NCBI RefSeq assembly: GCF_000378505.1
Contig: NZ_KB900000.1
Span: forward strand, 1-64,000
Length of the DNA: 64,000 nt
Source: Modicisalibacter luteus DSM 23508
GTDB lineage: Bacteria > Pseudomonadota > Gammaproteobacteria > Pseudomonadales > Halomonadaceae
Direction: 5' to 3'
Shown: positions 28,661 through 37,600 of the stretch, in pieces
How positions within the stretch are numbered: the first letter of the stretch is position 1
How the letters are laid out: each line of letters begins with the position of its first letter
Position numbers and translations under genes: made by a program
Notes under the pieces: generated by a model
Databases searched by the model: none
What the model saw: only the letters and a program-made list of their open reading frames with translations
Told to the model about the DNA's origin: nothing

Positions 28661-29479
28661 ATGAACGATCGCATCACGCCGTTCCAGTTATTCATTCTGG
28701 TGCTGTCCTTCTACGTGCTCGGCGCGCTGGTCGCCGATACGTTCTTCGATCTGCCCAGCGAAGTGTCTGAGCTGCTCTACTACATGGACGTAATCGTTTG
28801 TGTGTTCTTCTTCACCGATTTCTGCGTCCGTTTTCGGGCTGCCAAGGACAAGTGGCGCTTCATGCGCTGGGGCTGGATCGACCTCTTGGCGAGCATTCCT
28901 GCCGGAGTGTTGCTGGGTGCACGTGCCTTTCGCGTGGTGCAGGTCATCCGCCTGCTGCGTGCGCTGAAGTCGATGGAGATGATCTGGCGGTTGCTGTTCC
29001 GAAATCGTGCCCAAGGCGTGTTCGCCTCGGCGGCGACAATGACCTTGTTACTGGTGGCCTTTGGCGCGATCACCATGCTGGTCGTCGAAAGCCCCAATCC
29101 CGATAGCCAGATCAATACTGCCGAAGAGGCGCTGTGGTGGGCCTTCGTTACGGTGACAACGGTGGGGTATGGCGATTATTACCCGGTCACCACGGAGGGC
29201 CGTATCGTCGCCGTGCTGCTGATGGTGGGCGGTGTCGGTCTCTTTGGCAGCTTTGCAGCCTATGTTGGCTCACTATTCGTCGCCGACGAAAGCGAGCGGG
29301 AATCCCGTCAGCACCGTGCCGATCGCGACATGGTTCGTCATCTCAATCGACAGGTGGCCCTGCTTACCGAGGAAGTACGTTCGCTGCGTGCCGAATTGGT
29401 CACGCAGCAACATGTGAAGGGCAGAGAAGAGAGCAAGCGTGCCAGAGAAGCACGCCCTGATGCGACAGACGGGCACTGA
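28661..29479 (+). CDS. Voltage-gated-like potassium channel (six-TM)
   Basis: About 272 residues. Four hydrophobic segments are followed by a helix with spaced arginines (ARAFRVVQVIRLLRALKSMEMIWRLLFRNR), then a pore loop with the filter TVGYGD and a last helix. The C-terminal ~60 residues form a coiled coil (VRHLNRQVALLTEEVRSLRAELV) that may tetramerise the channel. This is the KvAP/ion-transport family layout. Neither this ATG nor the in-frame ATG at 28622 has a good ribosome site. It may help potassium balance under osmotic change (inference). Confidence 0.85.
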   Translation: MNDRITPFQLFILVLSFYVLGALVADTFFDLPSEVSELLYYMDVIVCVFFFTDFCVRFRAAKDKWRFMRWGWIDLLASIPAGVLLGARAFRVVQVIRLLRALKSMEMIWRLLFRNRAQGVFASAATMTLLLVAFGAITMLVVESPNPDSQINTAEEALWWAFVTVTTVGYGDYYPVTTEGRIVAVLLMVGGVGLFGSFAAYVGSLFVADESERESRQHRADRDMVRHLNRQVALLTEEVRSLRAELVTQQHVKGREESKRAREARPDATDGH

Positions 29480-29628
29480 AACCAGCGTTAGTTAGAAACT
29501 ATCACCTTCATGATGACAATGCATTGGCTGAATCAGCTTCCCACTACATATATTAGTAACGTCTGGAGGCCAACCAGACGGGTAATGCTGGCATCTTTCC
29601 GAGATGCTTCAAGCTCCACCCCTACCTC

Positions 29629-29657
29629 ACCCGCGTACCCTTACGCGGGTTTTTTTC
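29629..29657 (+). terminator. Rho-independent terminator after the channel gene
   Basis: ACCCGCGTA-CCCT-TACGCGGGT, a perfect 9-bp stem, is followed by eight T. It lies 150 bases beyond the channel stop codon; the stretch between (29480-29628) holds nothing I recognise. Confidence 0.9.
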
Positions 29658-29687
29658 GTCTAGCGGCGGGTCTCGTTGCGCGCCCGT

Positions 29688-30047
29688 TCATGGTTCGCGA
29701 TTATTGCGGACTTCATAGTCGCCTTCCAGCACATGCAGCCGAGTGTCGTGCGGGCGCGCATGGCCCCGGTAATCTCCACCGATGTCCTGAGCCTGCTGGG
29801 CGCGAAAGGCCTCGACCCGCTTCTTCATGCGATAGCGTATGAGAGGCAGCATCAGCCAGCCGAGCAACAAAAAGAACAGGCCGAGCACGGTACCGACAAT
29901 CAACATCGTCCCGAACATCAGCCAGGTGAGAAACAGCCGTGGGCCGCTCATTGAGCGGGATGGGCGGGCCTGTCGCGCCCGCTCCTGCCATTGCTGTGCC
30001 GCCTGCCAAGCGGCGTTGTACTGGCGTTCGTGACGTTGGTCAGTCAT
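29688..30047 (-). CDS. Small membrane protein of unknown function
   Basis: A 119-residue protein not recognised. A hydrophilic, Arg/Gln-rich N-terminus (~40 residues) is followed by one long or two short hydrophobic helices (LFLTWLMFGTMLIVGTVLGLFFLLLGWLMLPLI), then a basic stretch (RYRMKKRVEAFR) and a hydrophilic tail ending HVLEGDYEVRN. The start at 30047 has GGAG eight bases upstream. Its first codon overlaps the stop of a possible decayed upstream frame. It converges on the channel gene terminator. Confidence 0.7.
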   Translation of the reverse strand: MTDQRHERQYNAAWQAAQQWQERARQARPSRSMSGPRLFLTWLMFGTMLIVGTVLGLFFLLLGWLMLPLIRYRMKKRVEAFRAQQAQDIGGDYRGHARPHDTRLHVLEGDYEVRNNREP

Positions 30048-30360
30048 CGTCCACTCCGGTGACCGTGGAATCGCTACGGTACATGCGTATCTCGACTTCA
30101 CGGTGCTGGGTATCGTTGCCCTCGATTTCGAGGCGCTCATTATCATCGACATCAAGCTGGCCGAATCGTTGCAGTCACCATGGGCTCTGCCAGTGCTCAC
30201 TACCCTGGCCGCCCAGGAATCGCCTCTGCTGGCCTGTCTCATGCACGGCGCCACGCGCCGTCAGCCGCACCGAGCGGTACGAGAACACTGCGTGGCCAAG
30301 GTTCTCACGAGGTCGCCGCCGAGACGGCACAGTGAAGCACGGGCGTTTCGGCCGCTTTGC
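30040..30360 (-). pseudogene. Possible decayed coding region upstream of the small membrane protein
   Basis: A minus-strand frame ending at 30040 (overlapping the next ATG) reads like real protein over its last 44 codons (LDVDDNERLEIEGNDTQ...). It is interrupted by TGA at 30177-30175. Upstream of that stop the same frame continues with protein-like composition (GAVHETGQQRRFLGGQGSEH) to about 30360, with no good start. It may be a gene with a nonsense change, or chance. No family recognised. This is most of the 393-base gap before the SorC gene. Confidence 0.25.
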
Positions 30361-30440
30361 TCATCGGATGGATGATTGTGCCGGTATGGATGGGCTGCGA
30401 TGATTTCTCCATAGAGCGATAACGACAGGTAGCGTTTCTC

Positions 30441-31394
30441 ATGGACAAATTCGAACTCAAGCTGGATCAGGCGGCGCGTGCGGCATGGCTCTCCTACGTC
30501 GGCGGACGCACCCAGGACGAGATCGCCAGCCAGCTGGGAGTATCACGGCCGGGGGTGCAGCGCCTGCTGGCGCTGGCGCGCCAGGAGGGGCTGGTCAAGG
30601 TGCATATCGACCACCCGATGGCCAACTGCATGGCGATGGCGGACGCCTTGACCTCGCGTTTCGGGCTGACCTTCTGCGACGTGGTGCCCTCGGACACCGA
30701 GCGTAGCGACAACAGCTCTGCATATCTGGCACTGGCTGGAGCGGAGCGCTTGCTGCGCTACGTTGACCGCAGCGAGCCGTTGACCCTGTCGCTGGGTACC
30801 GGCCGTGCAATACGCGCCACGGTGGAATCACTGAGCCGCATGGAACGGCCGCAACATCGTTTCGTCTCGCTGGTGGGTAACGTCGCCCGCGACGGCTCGG
30901 CCAACCGTTACGACGGGGTGATGGTGCTCGCCGACAAGACCGATGCCGAGCGGTTTCTCTTGCCAGCGCCCGTGGTGGCCGGGTCCGTGGAGGAGAAGCG
31001 GGCGCTGCTCGCCCAGCCACTGGTCCAGGCTGTGACCCAAGTGGCCATGGAGGCCGAGGCGGGCTTCATCGGGATCGGCCGCATCGACCCCCAGGCGACG
31101 CTGTTTCAGGATCACTTCATCAGCGAGGCGGAACTCAAGGAGTTGCTCGAGGCCGGTGCGGTCGGTGAATTGCTGGGCTGGCCGTTAAGTGCCGATGGCG
31201 AACTGGTCGATTGTCCCATCACCCACCGGGTCACGAGCCTGCCGCTGGACATGCTTGAGAACCAGGCGTTGATCGGCCTGGCGGGCGGGCGCGACAAGGG
31301 GCCGGCGATACTCGCGGCACTGCGCGGTGGCTGGTTGCAGGGGCTCATCACGGATGAGCAGGCGGCGCGCTACATTATCGAGCAGGGCGCTTAG
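30441..31394 (+). CDS. SorC/DeoR-family sugar-binding regulator of the polyol operon
   Basis: A 317-residue regulator. An N-terminal HTH (YVGGRTQDEIASQLGVSRPGVQRLLALARQEGLV) is followed by a SorC-type sugar-phosphate-binding domain (LSLGTGRAIRATVESL, VSLVGNVARDGS, IGIGRIDPQATLFQ, LIGLAGGRDKGPAILAALRGGWLQGLITDEQAA). It lies 120 bases upstream of the polyol ABC operon in the same orientation and probably represses or activates it in response to a polyol or ketose phosphate. Confidence 0.9.
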   Translation: MDKFELKLDQAARAAWLSYVGGRTQDEIASQLGVSRPGVQRLLALARQEGLVKVHIDHPMANCMAMADALTSRFGLTFCDVVPSDTERSDNSSAYLALAGAERLLRYVDRSEPLTLSLGTGRAIRATVESLSRMERPQHRFVSLVGNVARDGSANRYDGVMVLADKTDAERFLLPAPVVAGSVEEKRALLAQPLVQAVTQVAMEAEAGFIGIGRIDPQATLFQDHFISEAELKELLEAGAVGELLGWPLSADGELVDCPITHRVTSLPLDMLENQALIGLAGGRDKGPAILAALRGGWLQGLITDEQAARYIIEQGA

Positions 31395-31442
31395 CTTAGG
31401 CCAAAGTCTAAGCGTGGTGGGTTTGCTTTTTTTAGGGTCGTG

Positions 31443-31478
31443 ATTGATCATTTGAATTGCCATTGAGTAGATTGATCA
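31443..31478. promoter_or_regulatory. ATTGATCA direct repeats before the polyol operon
   Basis: ATTGATCA occurs at 31443-31450 and 31471-31478, 28 bases apart, 37-72 bases before the binding-protein gene. The core TTGATCA is nearly palindromic. It is a candidate site for the upstream SorC regulator. Confidence 0.4.
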
Positions 31479-31514
31479 AAAATAAACCCAACAATCTCCT
31501 TCAAGGAGCAAGCC

Positions 31515-32825
31515 ATGCGGTTACGTCACGCCATTCCGCTTGCCGGGGCGACGGCTCTGGTCTCCGCCGCTGCCAGCGCGGAAACCATCACCGTGGCCAC
31601 GGTCAACAACAACGACATGGTCATCATGCAGGGCCTGACCGACGAGTTCGAGAAGGCGCACCCGGACATCACCCTGGACTGGGTCGTTCTCGAGGAGAAC
31701 GTGCTGCGCCAACGCATGACCACCGATATCGCCACTCAGGGGGGCCAGTTCGATGTCATGACCATCGGTACCTACGAAGTGCCGATTTGGGCCGAACGCG
31801 GCTGGCTGACGCCGCTCGCCGATCTTCCCGATGACTACCAGGTCAACGATCTGCTCAAGCCGGTCCGTGATGGCCTGAGCTATGACGGCACCCTCTACGC
31901 TCTGCCGTTCTATGCCGAAAGCTCGATGACGTATTACAACAAGGCCCTGTTTGAGAAAGCCGGCATCGAGATGAGCGATCAGCCTACCTGGCAGGAAGTG
32001 AGCGACTGGGCCAGCAGGATTCATGATCCCCAGAACGAGGTCTATGGGATTTGTTTGCGCGGCAAGCCGGGCTGGGGCGAGAACATGGCCTTCGTCTCGA
32101 CCTTGGTGAACACCTATGGTGGACGCTGGTTCGACATGGACTGGAACCCCCAGCTCGACTCCCAGGCCTGGCAGGACGCCGTGTCGTTCTACGTCGACCT
32201 GCTGAACAACTATGGGCCGCCGGGTGCCAGTTCCAATGGATTCAACGAGAACCTGGCGCTGTTCTCGCGTGGCAATTGCGGCATGTGGGTCGATGCCACC
32301 TCCGCTGCCGGCAAGCTTTACAACCCCGACGAGTCCCAGGTCGCCGACCAACTGGGCTTCGCTCCGGCGCCGATCGCCGAAACCCCCAAGGGCTCGCATT
32401 GGCTGTGGTCCTGGGCGCTTGCGATTCCCGCCACGTCCGACTCAAAGGATGCTGCGGAAACCTTCATTACCTGGGCGACTTCGCAGGACTACATCGAACT
32501 CGTGGGTGAAACCAAAGGCTGGACCAGTGTACCGCCGGGTACCCGTGAATCCACCTACGAAAACGAGAACTACCAGCAGGCCGCACCGTTTGCCGACTTC
32601 GTGCTCAACGCTATCCGTGAGGCCGACCCCACCGACTCGACCCAAGAGCCGGCACCCTACGTAGGCGTGCAGTTTGTAGGCATCCCCGAATTCCAGGCCA
32701 TCGGCACCCAGGTAGGCCAGATGATTGCGGCGGCCCTGACCGGCGACATGTCGGTCGAACAGGCGCTGAGTTCGGCACAACGTTCGACCGAGCGCACCAT
32801 GAAACGCGCGGGCTATCCCAAGTAA
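31515..32825 (+). CDS. Polyol (sorbitol/mannitol) ABC transporter substrate-binding protein
   Basis: A 436-residue family 1 extracellular binding protein. A signal peptide of ~22 residues (cleavage near AASA) precedes ETITVATVNNNDMVIMQGLTDEF, and the ligand-hinge regions include YALPFYAESSMTYYNKALFEKAG and SHWLWSWALAIPATS. It resembles SmoE/MtlE polyol-binding proteins. GGAG lies before the ATG. Two GC-rich hairpins follow the gene, which often leave more binding protein than permease. Confidence 0.92.
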   Translation: MRLRHAIPLAGATALVSAAASAETITVATVNNNDMVIMQGLTDEFEKAHPDITLDWVVLEENVLRQRMTTDIATQGGQFDVMTIGTYEVPIWAERGWLTPLADLPDDYQVNDLLKPVRDGLSYDGTLYALPFYAESSMTYYNKALFEKAGIEMSDQPTWQEVSDWASRIHDPQNEVYGICLRGKPGWGENMAFVSTLVNTYGGRWFDMDWNPQLDSQAWQDAVSFYVDLLNNYGPPGASSNGFNENLALFSRGNCGMWVDATSAAGKLYNPDESQVADQLGFAPAPIAETPKGSHWLWSWALAIPATSDSKDAAETFITWATSQDYIELVGETKGWTSVPPGTRESTYENENYQQAAPFADFVLNAIREADPTDSTQEPAPYVGVQFVGIPEFQAIGTQVGQMIAAALTGDMSVEQALSSAQRSTERTMKRAGYPK

Positions 32826-32849
32826 CTGGCCCAGGCAATCCCCGTCGCT

Positions 32850-32912
32850 GCCGGCCCTGACGATGAGTCTTCACTGGCCGGCGTTCCATACAGGCCGGGG
32901 CCTGCCCCGGCC
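32850..32912 (+). other. Two hairpins between binding protein and permease genes
   Basis: GCCGGCC (32850-32856) pairs with GGCCGGC (32876-32882). Then GGCCGGGGC-CT-GCCCCGGCC (32893-32912) forms a 9-bp stem. Neither has a T-run, so they are better explained as mRNA 3'-end stabilisers or attenuating structures than as full terminators. Confidence 0.6.
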
Positions 32913-32941
32913 GGGCGACACTCAACTACTGCGTGAACGCC

Positions 32942-33832
32942 ATGAATAAAGTCCGAGCCTCCGGGCGCACCGTCGGGGGAACGCGTCCCCTGTCACTACA
33001 GGCGCCTGCCGTCACCCTGCTGTTTCTGTGGATGGTCGTGCCGCTGGCCATGACCGTATGGTTCTCCTTCCAGCGATACAATCTGCTGATGCCCGGCATG
33101 AACGGCTTTGCCGGGCTGGAAAACTACGAATATCTCTTCACCGATCCGGCCCTGTGGTCGGCCATGGGCACCACGCTGGTGCTGGTAGGGTCGGTGCTCG
33201 CGATTACCGTCATCGGTGGCACCTTGCTGGCCGTGCTGTTCCAGCAGGAGTTCTTCGGGCGCGGCGTCGCTAGGGTGCTAGCCATCTCTCCGTTCTTCGT
33301 CATGCCTACGGTCAGTGCCCTGGTATGGAAGAACATGATGATGCACCCGGCCAACGGGGTGCTCTCCTGGGTCGCTGAACTACTCGGCCTGCCGGCGGTG
33401 GACTGGTTTTCGTCACTGCCGCTGACCTCGATCATCATTATTGTCGCCTGGCAGTGGCTGCCGTTCGCCCTGCTGATCCTGCTCACCGCCCTGCAATCAT
33501 TGGACGACGATCAGGTCGAAGCGGCACGCATGGACGGTGCCGGCCCGCTGGCGGTCTTCTTCTATATCACGCTGCCGCACCTCAAGCGCGCGATCAGCGT
33601 GGTGATCATGATTGAAATGATCTTCCTGCTCACCGTATTCGCCGAGATCTTCGTGACGACATCGGGCGGGCCCGGCCTGGCCACCACCAATCTGGCCTAC
33701 TTCATCTACATCAGCGCTTTGCTCGACTTCGATGTGGGCATGGCCTCCGCCGGCGGGGTGGTTGCGATCATTCTCGCCAATATCGTCGCCATTTTCCTGG
33801 TCCGCATGGTGGCCAAGAATCTGGAAAGCTAG
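32942..33832 (+). CDS. Polyol ABC transporter permease 1 (SmoF/MtlF type)
   Basis: A 296-residue inner membrane permease with six hydrophobic helices and the EAA loop EAARMDGAGPLAVFFYITLPHLKRA that docks the ATPase. The ATG at 32942 is chosen; an in-frame GTG at 32933 is possible and neither has a strong ribosome site. It pairs with the next permease. Confidence 0.92.
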   Translation: MNKVRASGRTVGGTRPLSLQAPAVTLLFLWMVVPLAMTVWFSFQRYNLLMPGMNGFAGLENYEYLFTDPALWSAMGTTLVLVGSVLAITVIGGTLLAVLFQQEFFGRGVARVLAISPFFVMPTVSALVWKNMMMHPANGVLSWVAELLGLPAVDWFSSLPLTSIIIIVAWQWLPFALLILLTALQSLDDDQVEAARMDGAGPLAVFFYITLPHLKRAISVVIMIEMIFLLTVFAEIFVTTSGGPGLATTNLAYFIYISALLDFDVGMASAGGVVAIILANIVAIFLVRMVAKNLES

Positions 33833-33847
33833 CCGGGGAGCCGAATC

Positions 33848-34744
33848 ATGACGACAGTAAAGACCGGCCAGGTGCCTCTGGCCCATGATAGTGAAATGGC
33901 CCGGGCGACCCCGCGCAAGGCATCGATGATCGGGGTGAACAGCCGCAAGTTATGGCTGACCGTGCTCGGCTGGGGCGTGGCCATCCTGATCTTCTTTCCG
34001 ATCTTCTGGATGATCGTGACCAGCTTCAAGACCGAGGCCGAGGCCATCGCCGACCCCAGCCTGATCTTTGCGCCGACGCTGGAGAACTACGTTGAGGTAC
34101 AGCTGCGTGCCGACTACTTCAAGTTCGCCATGAACAGTGTCGTGGTCGCCTTCGGCTCGACCCTGCTGGCACTGTTGCTGGCCATTCCTGCAGCCTATTC
34201 CATGGCCTTTTTGCCCACCAAACGTACCAAGGGCACGCTGCTGTGGATGCTCTCCACCAAGATGCTGCCACCGGTGGGCGTACTGGTGCCGATCTACCTG
34301 TTGTTCCGCGATACCGGGCTGCTCGACACCCGTACCGGCCTGATCATTGTCTACACGTTGATGAATCTGCCGATCGTGGTGTGGATGCTCTACACCTTCT
34401 TCAAGGACCTGCCCAAGGACATCCTGGAGGCGGGTCGCATGGATGGCGCCAGCACCTTCCAGGAAGTCTGGTATCTGCTGCTGCCGCTGACCCTGCCGGG
34501 CATCGCCTCAACCGGGTTGCTGTCGGTGATCCTGTCCTGGAACGAGGCCTTCTGGAGCCTCAACCTCACCTCGTCGCAAGCGGCACCGCTGACCGCCTAC
34601 ATCGCCTCGTTCTCGAGCCCTGAGGGCCTGTTCTGGGCCAAGCTCTCCGCGGCCTCGACCATGGCCATCGCCCCCATTCTGGTGTTCGGCTGGCTCACGC
34701 AGAAACAGATGGTGCGTGGGCTGACCTTCGGCGCCGTCAAATAG
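33848..34744 (+). CDS. Polyol ABC transporter permease 2 (SmoG/MtlG type)
   Basis: A 298-residue permease with six helices after a hydrophilic N-terminus of about 35 residues. Its EAA motif is LEAGRMDGASTFQEVWYLLLPLTLPG. GGGGAG lies before the ATG. It is spaced 15 bases from permease 1 and 25 from the ATPase, in one operon. Confidence 0.92.
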   Translation: MTTVKTGQVPLAHDSEMARATPRKASMIGVNSRKLWLTVLGWGVAILIFFPIFWMIVTSFKTEAEAIADPSLIFAPTLENYVEVQLRADYFKFAMNSVVVAFGSTLLALLLAIPAAYSMAFLPTKRTKGTLLWMLSTKMLPPVGVLVPIYLLFRDTGLLDTRTGLIIVYTLMNLPIVVWMLYTFFKDLPKDILEAGRMDGASTFQEVWYLLLPLTLPGIASTGLLSVILSWNEAFWSLNLTSSQAAPLTAYIASFSSPEGLFWAKLSAASTMAIAPILVFGWLTQKQMVRGLTFGAVK

Positions 34745-34769
34745 CGTTCAGTAGAACAAGGAGCTGAAC

Positions 34770-35918
34770 ATGGCAACGCTACAACTCAAGCAGGTCGTCA
34801 AACAGTTCGATGACACCCGCGTGATCAAGGGCGTCGACCTGGACGTCAACGACAAGGAATTCGTGGTCTTCGTCGGTCCCTCCGGCTGTGGCAAGTCGAC
34901 CCTGTTGCGCATGATTGCCGGCCTGGAAAGCACCTCGGGTGGCGACATTCTGATCGACGGCCAGCGCATGAATGATGTTGGCCCCGCCGAGCGCGGCCTG
35001 GCCATGGTCTTCCAGAGCTACGCGCTGTATCCGCACATGACCGTCGAGGACAACATGGGCTTCAGCCTCAAGCTGGCCGGCGCCTCCAAGGAAGAGCGCC
35101 GCCAGAAGGTACTCGAGGCGGCGCGCATCCTGCAGCTCGAACCGCTGCTCGAGCGTAAGCCCAAGGCCCTGTCGGGTGGCCAGCGCCAGCGCGTGGCGAT
35201 TGGCCGGGCGATCGTGCGCAACCCGAGCATCTTCCTGTTCGACGAGCCTCTATCCAACCTCGACGCGGCACTGCGCGTGCAGATGCGCATCGAGCTGGCG
35301 CGCCTGCACGACGAACTCGATGCCACCATGATCTACGTCACCCACGACCAGATAGAGGCCATGACCATGGCCGACAAGATCGTCGTGCTGCAGGGCGGGG
35401 TGGTCGAGCAGGTCGGCTCACCCATGGAGCTCTATCATCATCCCTGCAATCGCTTCGTGGCTGGCTTCATCGGGTCACCGAAGATGAACTTCATCGACGT
35501 TGAAGTCATCTCGGCCAGTGCCGACGGGGTCGATGTGCGCCTGCCTGGCGGTGGACAGTGCCAGGTACCCGTGGATGGCAGGGACCTGAGTCCGGGCGCA
35601 CGCCTTGAGCTCGGGGTGCGGCCCGAACACCTGCTTCTTGACGATCGGGGGCCACTGTTAGGGGAAGTACAGGTCATCGAGCGCCTGGGCGGGTCGACCT
35701 CGTTGTACCTACAGATGGGCGAGACATCGGTCATTCTGGTTACCGATGGTGATGTCATTTCTCAGGTCCGCGACACGGTGCATTTCGGCTTCGAGTCCGG
35801 GCGTGCCCATCTGTTCGACAGCGAGGGCCTGGCCCTGCCCAGCCTGAATCGGCATCCGCTGGCCGATATCTGTCGGCAGGACAATCGCTCGGCGCCCACC
35901 GCGGCCGCCAGTCACTAA
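34770..35918 (+). CDS. Polyol ABC transporter ATP-binding protein (SmoK/MtlK, UgpC/MalK type)
   Basis: A 382-residue ATPase. It has Walker A GPSGCGKST, signature LSGGQRQR, Walker B FLFDEPLSNLDA, and the H-loop TYVTHDQ equivalent IYVTHDQ. A C-terminal MOI/TOBE domain (~240-360) of the MalK type may be a regulatory site. It powers import of the bound polyol. Confidence 0.95.
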   Translation: MATLQLKQVVKQFDDTRVIKGVDLDVNDKEFVVFVGPSGCGKSTLLRMIAGLESTSGGDILIDGQRMNDVGPAERGLAMVFQSYALYPHMTVEDNMGFSLKLAGASKEERRQKVLEAARILQLEPLLERKPKALSGGQRQRVAIGRAIVRNPSIFLFDEPLSNLDAALRVQMRIELARLHDELDATMIYVTHDQIEAMTMADKIVVLQGGVVEQVGSPMELYHHPCNRFVAGFIGSPKMNFIDVEVISASADGVDVRLPGGGQCQVPVDGRDLSPGARLELGVRPEHLLLDDRGPLLGEVQVIERLGGSTSLYLQMGETSVILVTDGDVISQVRDTVHFGFESGRAHLFDSEGLALPSLNRHPLADICRQDNRSAPTAAASH

Positions 35919-35937
35919 CCAGCCACCGGGGAACGGC

Positions 35938-36621
35938 ATGGAAACCCTGATCTTCGATTGCGACGGCGTACTGGTGGACAGCGAGGCCATCGCCGAGAAA
36001 ACGCTGATCCAGCGGCTCGGCGAATGGTTGCCTGACATTCATCCCGACGCGTCGCTGCGCCAGGCACTGGGCATGACCACAGCGTCGATTCTCGAGCACA
36101 TCGAGCGCGGCAGCGCTCACACACTGCCCGCCGATGCTCTTGCACGTATCGATACCGACATCGAGGCGCGACTGGCCCGCGAAGTGCTGGCCATCGAGGG
36201 CGTCGCCGAGGTAGTGGCCCGCCTCGAAATGCCGCTGGCGATCGTGTCCAACAGCCGGCGGCAGCGTGTAGTGGCCTCACTCAAGGCGACCGGGCTCGAT
36301 GCGTGGCTCGGCAGTGTGCCGCTGTTCACGGCCGACCAGGCGGAACGACCCAAGCCGGACCCGGCCGTCTATCTGCTGGCGGCACGCAGCATGGGCTGCG
36401 ACCCGGCAGAGTGTCTGGTGATCGAGGATAGCGTGTCGGGTGTGCGGGCCGCTCACGCTGCAGGCATGACCGTGATCGGCTTCACCGGCGCCAGCCATAT
36501 CGAGACCGGGCACGAGCAGCATCTGCTCAAGGCGGGTGCCTGGAAAATCATGAACGACATGCAGGGGCTCGAGGCATTGATCGAGCACTGGCGCGATGCG
36601 CGCGGACGCAGTCTGGCCTAG
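35938..36621 (+). CDS. HAD-family phosphatase in the polyol operon
   Basis: A 227-residue HAD hydrolase of the beta-phosphoglucomutase/phosphatase subclass: motif I FDCDGVLVDSE, motif II VSNSRRQRV, motif III RPKPDPAVYLLA and motif IV VIEDSVSGVRAAHAAGM. Such enzymes act on small sugar or polyol phosphates. In this operon it may clear toxic polyol or ketose phosphates, or adjust the effector of the SorC regulator (inference). Confidence 0.85.
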   Translation: METLIFDCDGVLVDSEAIAEKTLIQRLGEWLPDIHPDASLRQALGMTTASILEHIERGSAHTLPADALARIDTDIEARLAREVLAIEGVAEVVARLEMPLAIVSNSRRQRVVASLKATGLDAWLGSVPLFTADQAERPKPDPAVYLLAARSMGCDPAECLVIEDSVSGVRAAHAAGMTVIGFTGASHIETGHEQHLLKAGAWKIMNDMQGLEALIEHWRDARGRSLA

Positions 36622-36661
36622 CGCTTACGACTGAACACAGGCTTCTCAGGAACAGCACAGC

Positions 36662-37453
36662 ATGAAACTCGACAACAAAGTGGCGGTAGTGACCGGCGGC
36701 GCGCGTGGCATCGGACTGGCCATCGTGGAGCGTTATCTGCAGGAAGGAGCGCGCGTCGTGGTGGCAGACATTGACTCACAGGCCATCGATGCGGCCATCA
36801 ATCAGCTCAAGCAGGGGCTCGACCCCAGCGGCGAACGAGTCATGGGCCAGCGCCTCAACGTCTGTGATCTTAACTCCATTGCCGCTTTGGTGCGGGACGT
36901 CACCGCGCGCTTCGGTGGCATCGACATCCTCGTCAATAACGCGGCGGTGTTCGACATGGCGCCGGTGCTCGAGGTGACCGAGCAGAGCTACGACCGGCAG
37001 TTCAACGTTAATGTCAAAGGTATGTTCTTCACTCTGCAGGCGGTAGCGCAGGCCATGGTCGAGCGCGGGCAGGGCGGCAAAATCATCAACATGGCCAGCC
37101 AGGCGGGGCGTCGCGGCGAGCCGCTGGTGAGCATGTACTGCGCCTCCAAGGCTGCTGTGATCAGCCTGACCCAGTCCTGCGGCCTGGACCTGATCAAGCA
37201 TGGTATCAACGTCAACGGCATCGCGCCGGGCGTGGTCGACACGCCGATGTGGGACGAAGTCGATGCGCTGTTTGCCCGCTACGAGAACCGCCCGCTCGGC
37301 GAGAAGAAGCGCCTGGTCGGTGAGGCGGTGCCCTATGGGCGCATGGGGCGGCCCGAGGACCATACGGGAGCGGCGGTATTTTTGGCCACTGCCGATAGCG
37401 ACTATGTCGTCGCGCAGACCCTAAACGTCGATGGCGGCAACTGGATGAGCTGA
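36662..37453 (+). CDS. smoS: Sorbitol dehydrogenase (SDR, SmoS type)
   Basis: A 263-residue classical short-chain dehydrogenase: TGGARGIG cofactor motif near residue 12, NNAA, and the catalytic Ser (NMASQAG) and Tyr-x3-Lys (YCASKAA). The stretch FDMAPVLEVTEQSYDRQFNVNVKGMFFTLQAVA is characteristic of Rhodobacter-type polyol dehydrogenase SmoS, which oxidises sorbitol to fructose with NAD. AGGAACAG lies before the ATG. Confidence 0.88.
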   Translation: MKLDNKVAVVTGGARGIGLAIVERYLQEGARVVVADIDSQAIDAAINQLKQGLDPSGERVMGQRLNVCDLNSIAALVRDVTARFGGIDILVNNAAVFDMAPVLEVTEQSYDRQFNVNVKGMFFTLQAVAQAMVERGQGGKIINMASQAGRRGEPLVSMYCASKAAVISLTQSCGLDLIKHGINVNGIAPGVVDTPMWDEVDALFARYENRPLGEKKRLVGEAVPYGRMGRPEDHTGAAVFLATADSDYVVAQTLNVDGGNWMS

Positions 37454-37600
37454 CGATAAATCCCTGCGCGCACGAAGCACTGTGTTGCCCAAATACACGA
37501 AGCCTCGCCTAACAGCCAGTCATGTCTCGACTCCTGTGTTTTGGGCGCCTTGTGCTTACGCTCGGACATTTATCGAAACGAGCATAGTTGGAATACAACC

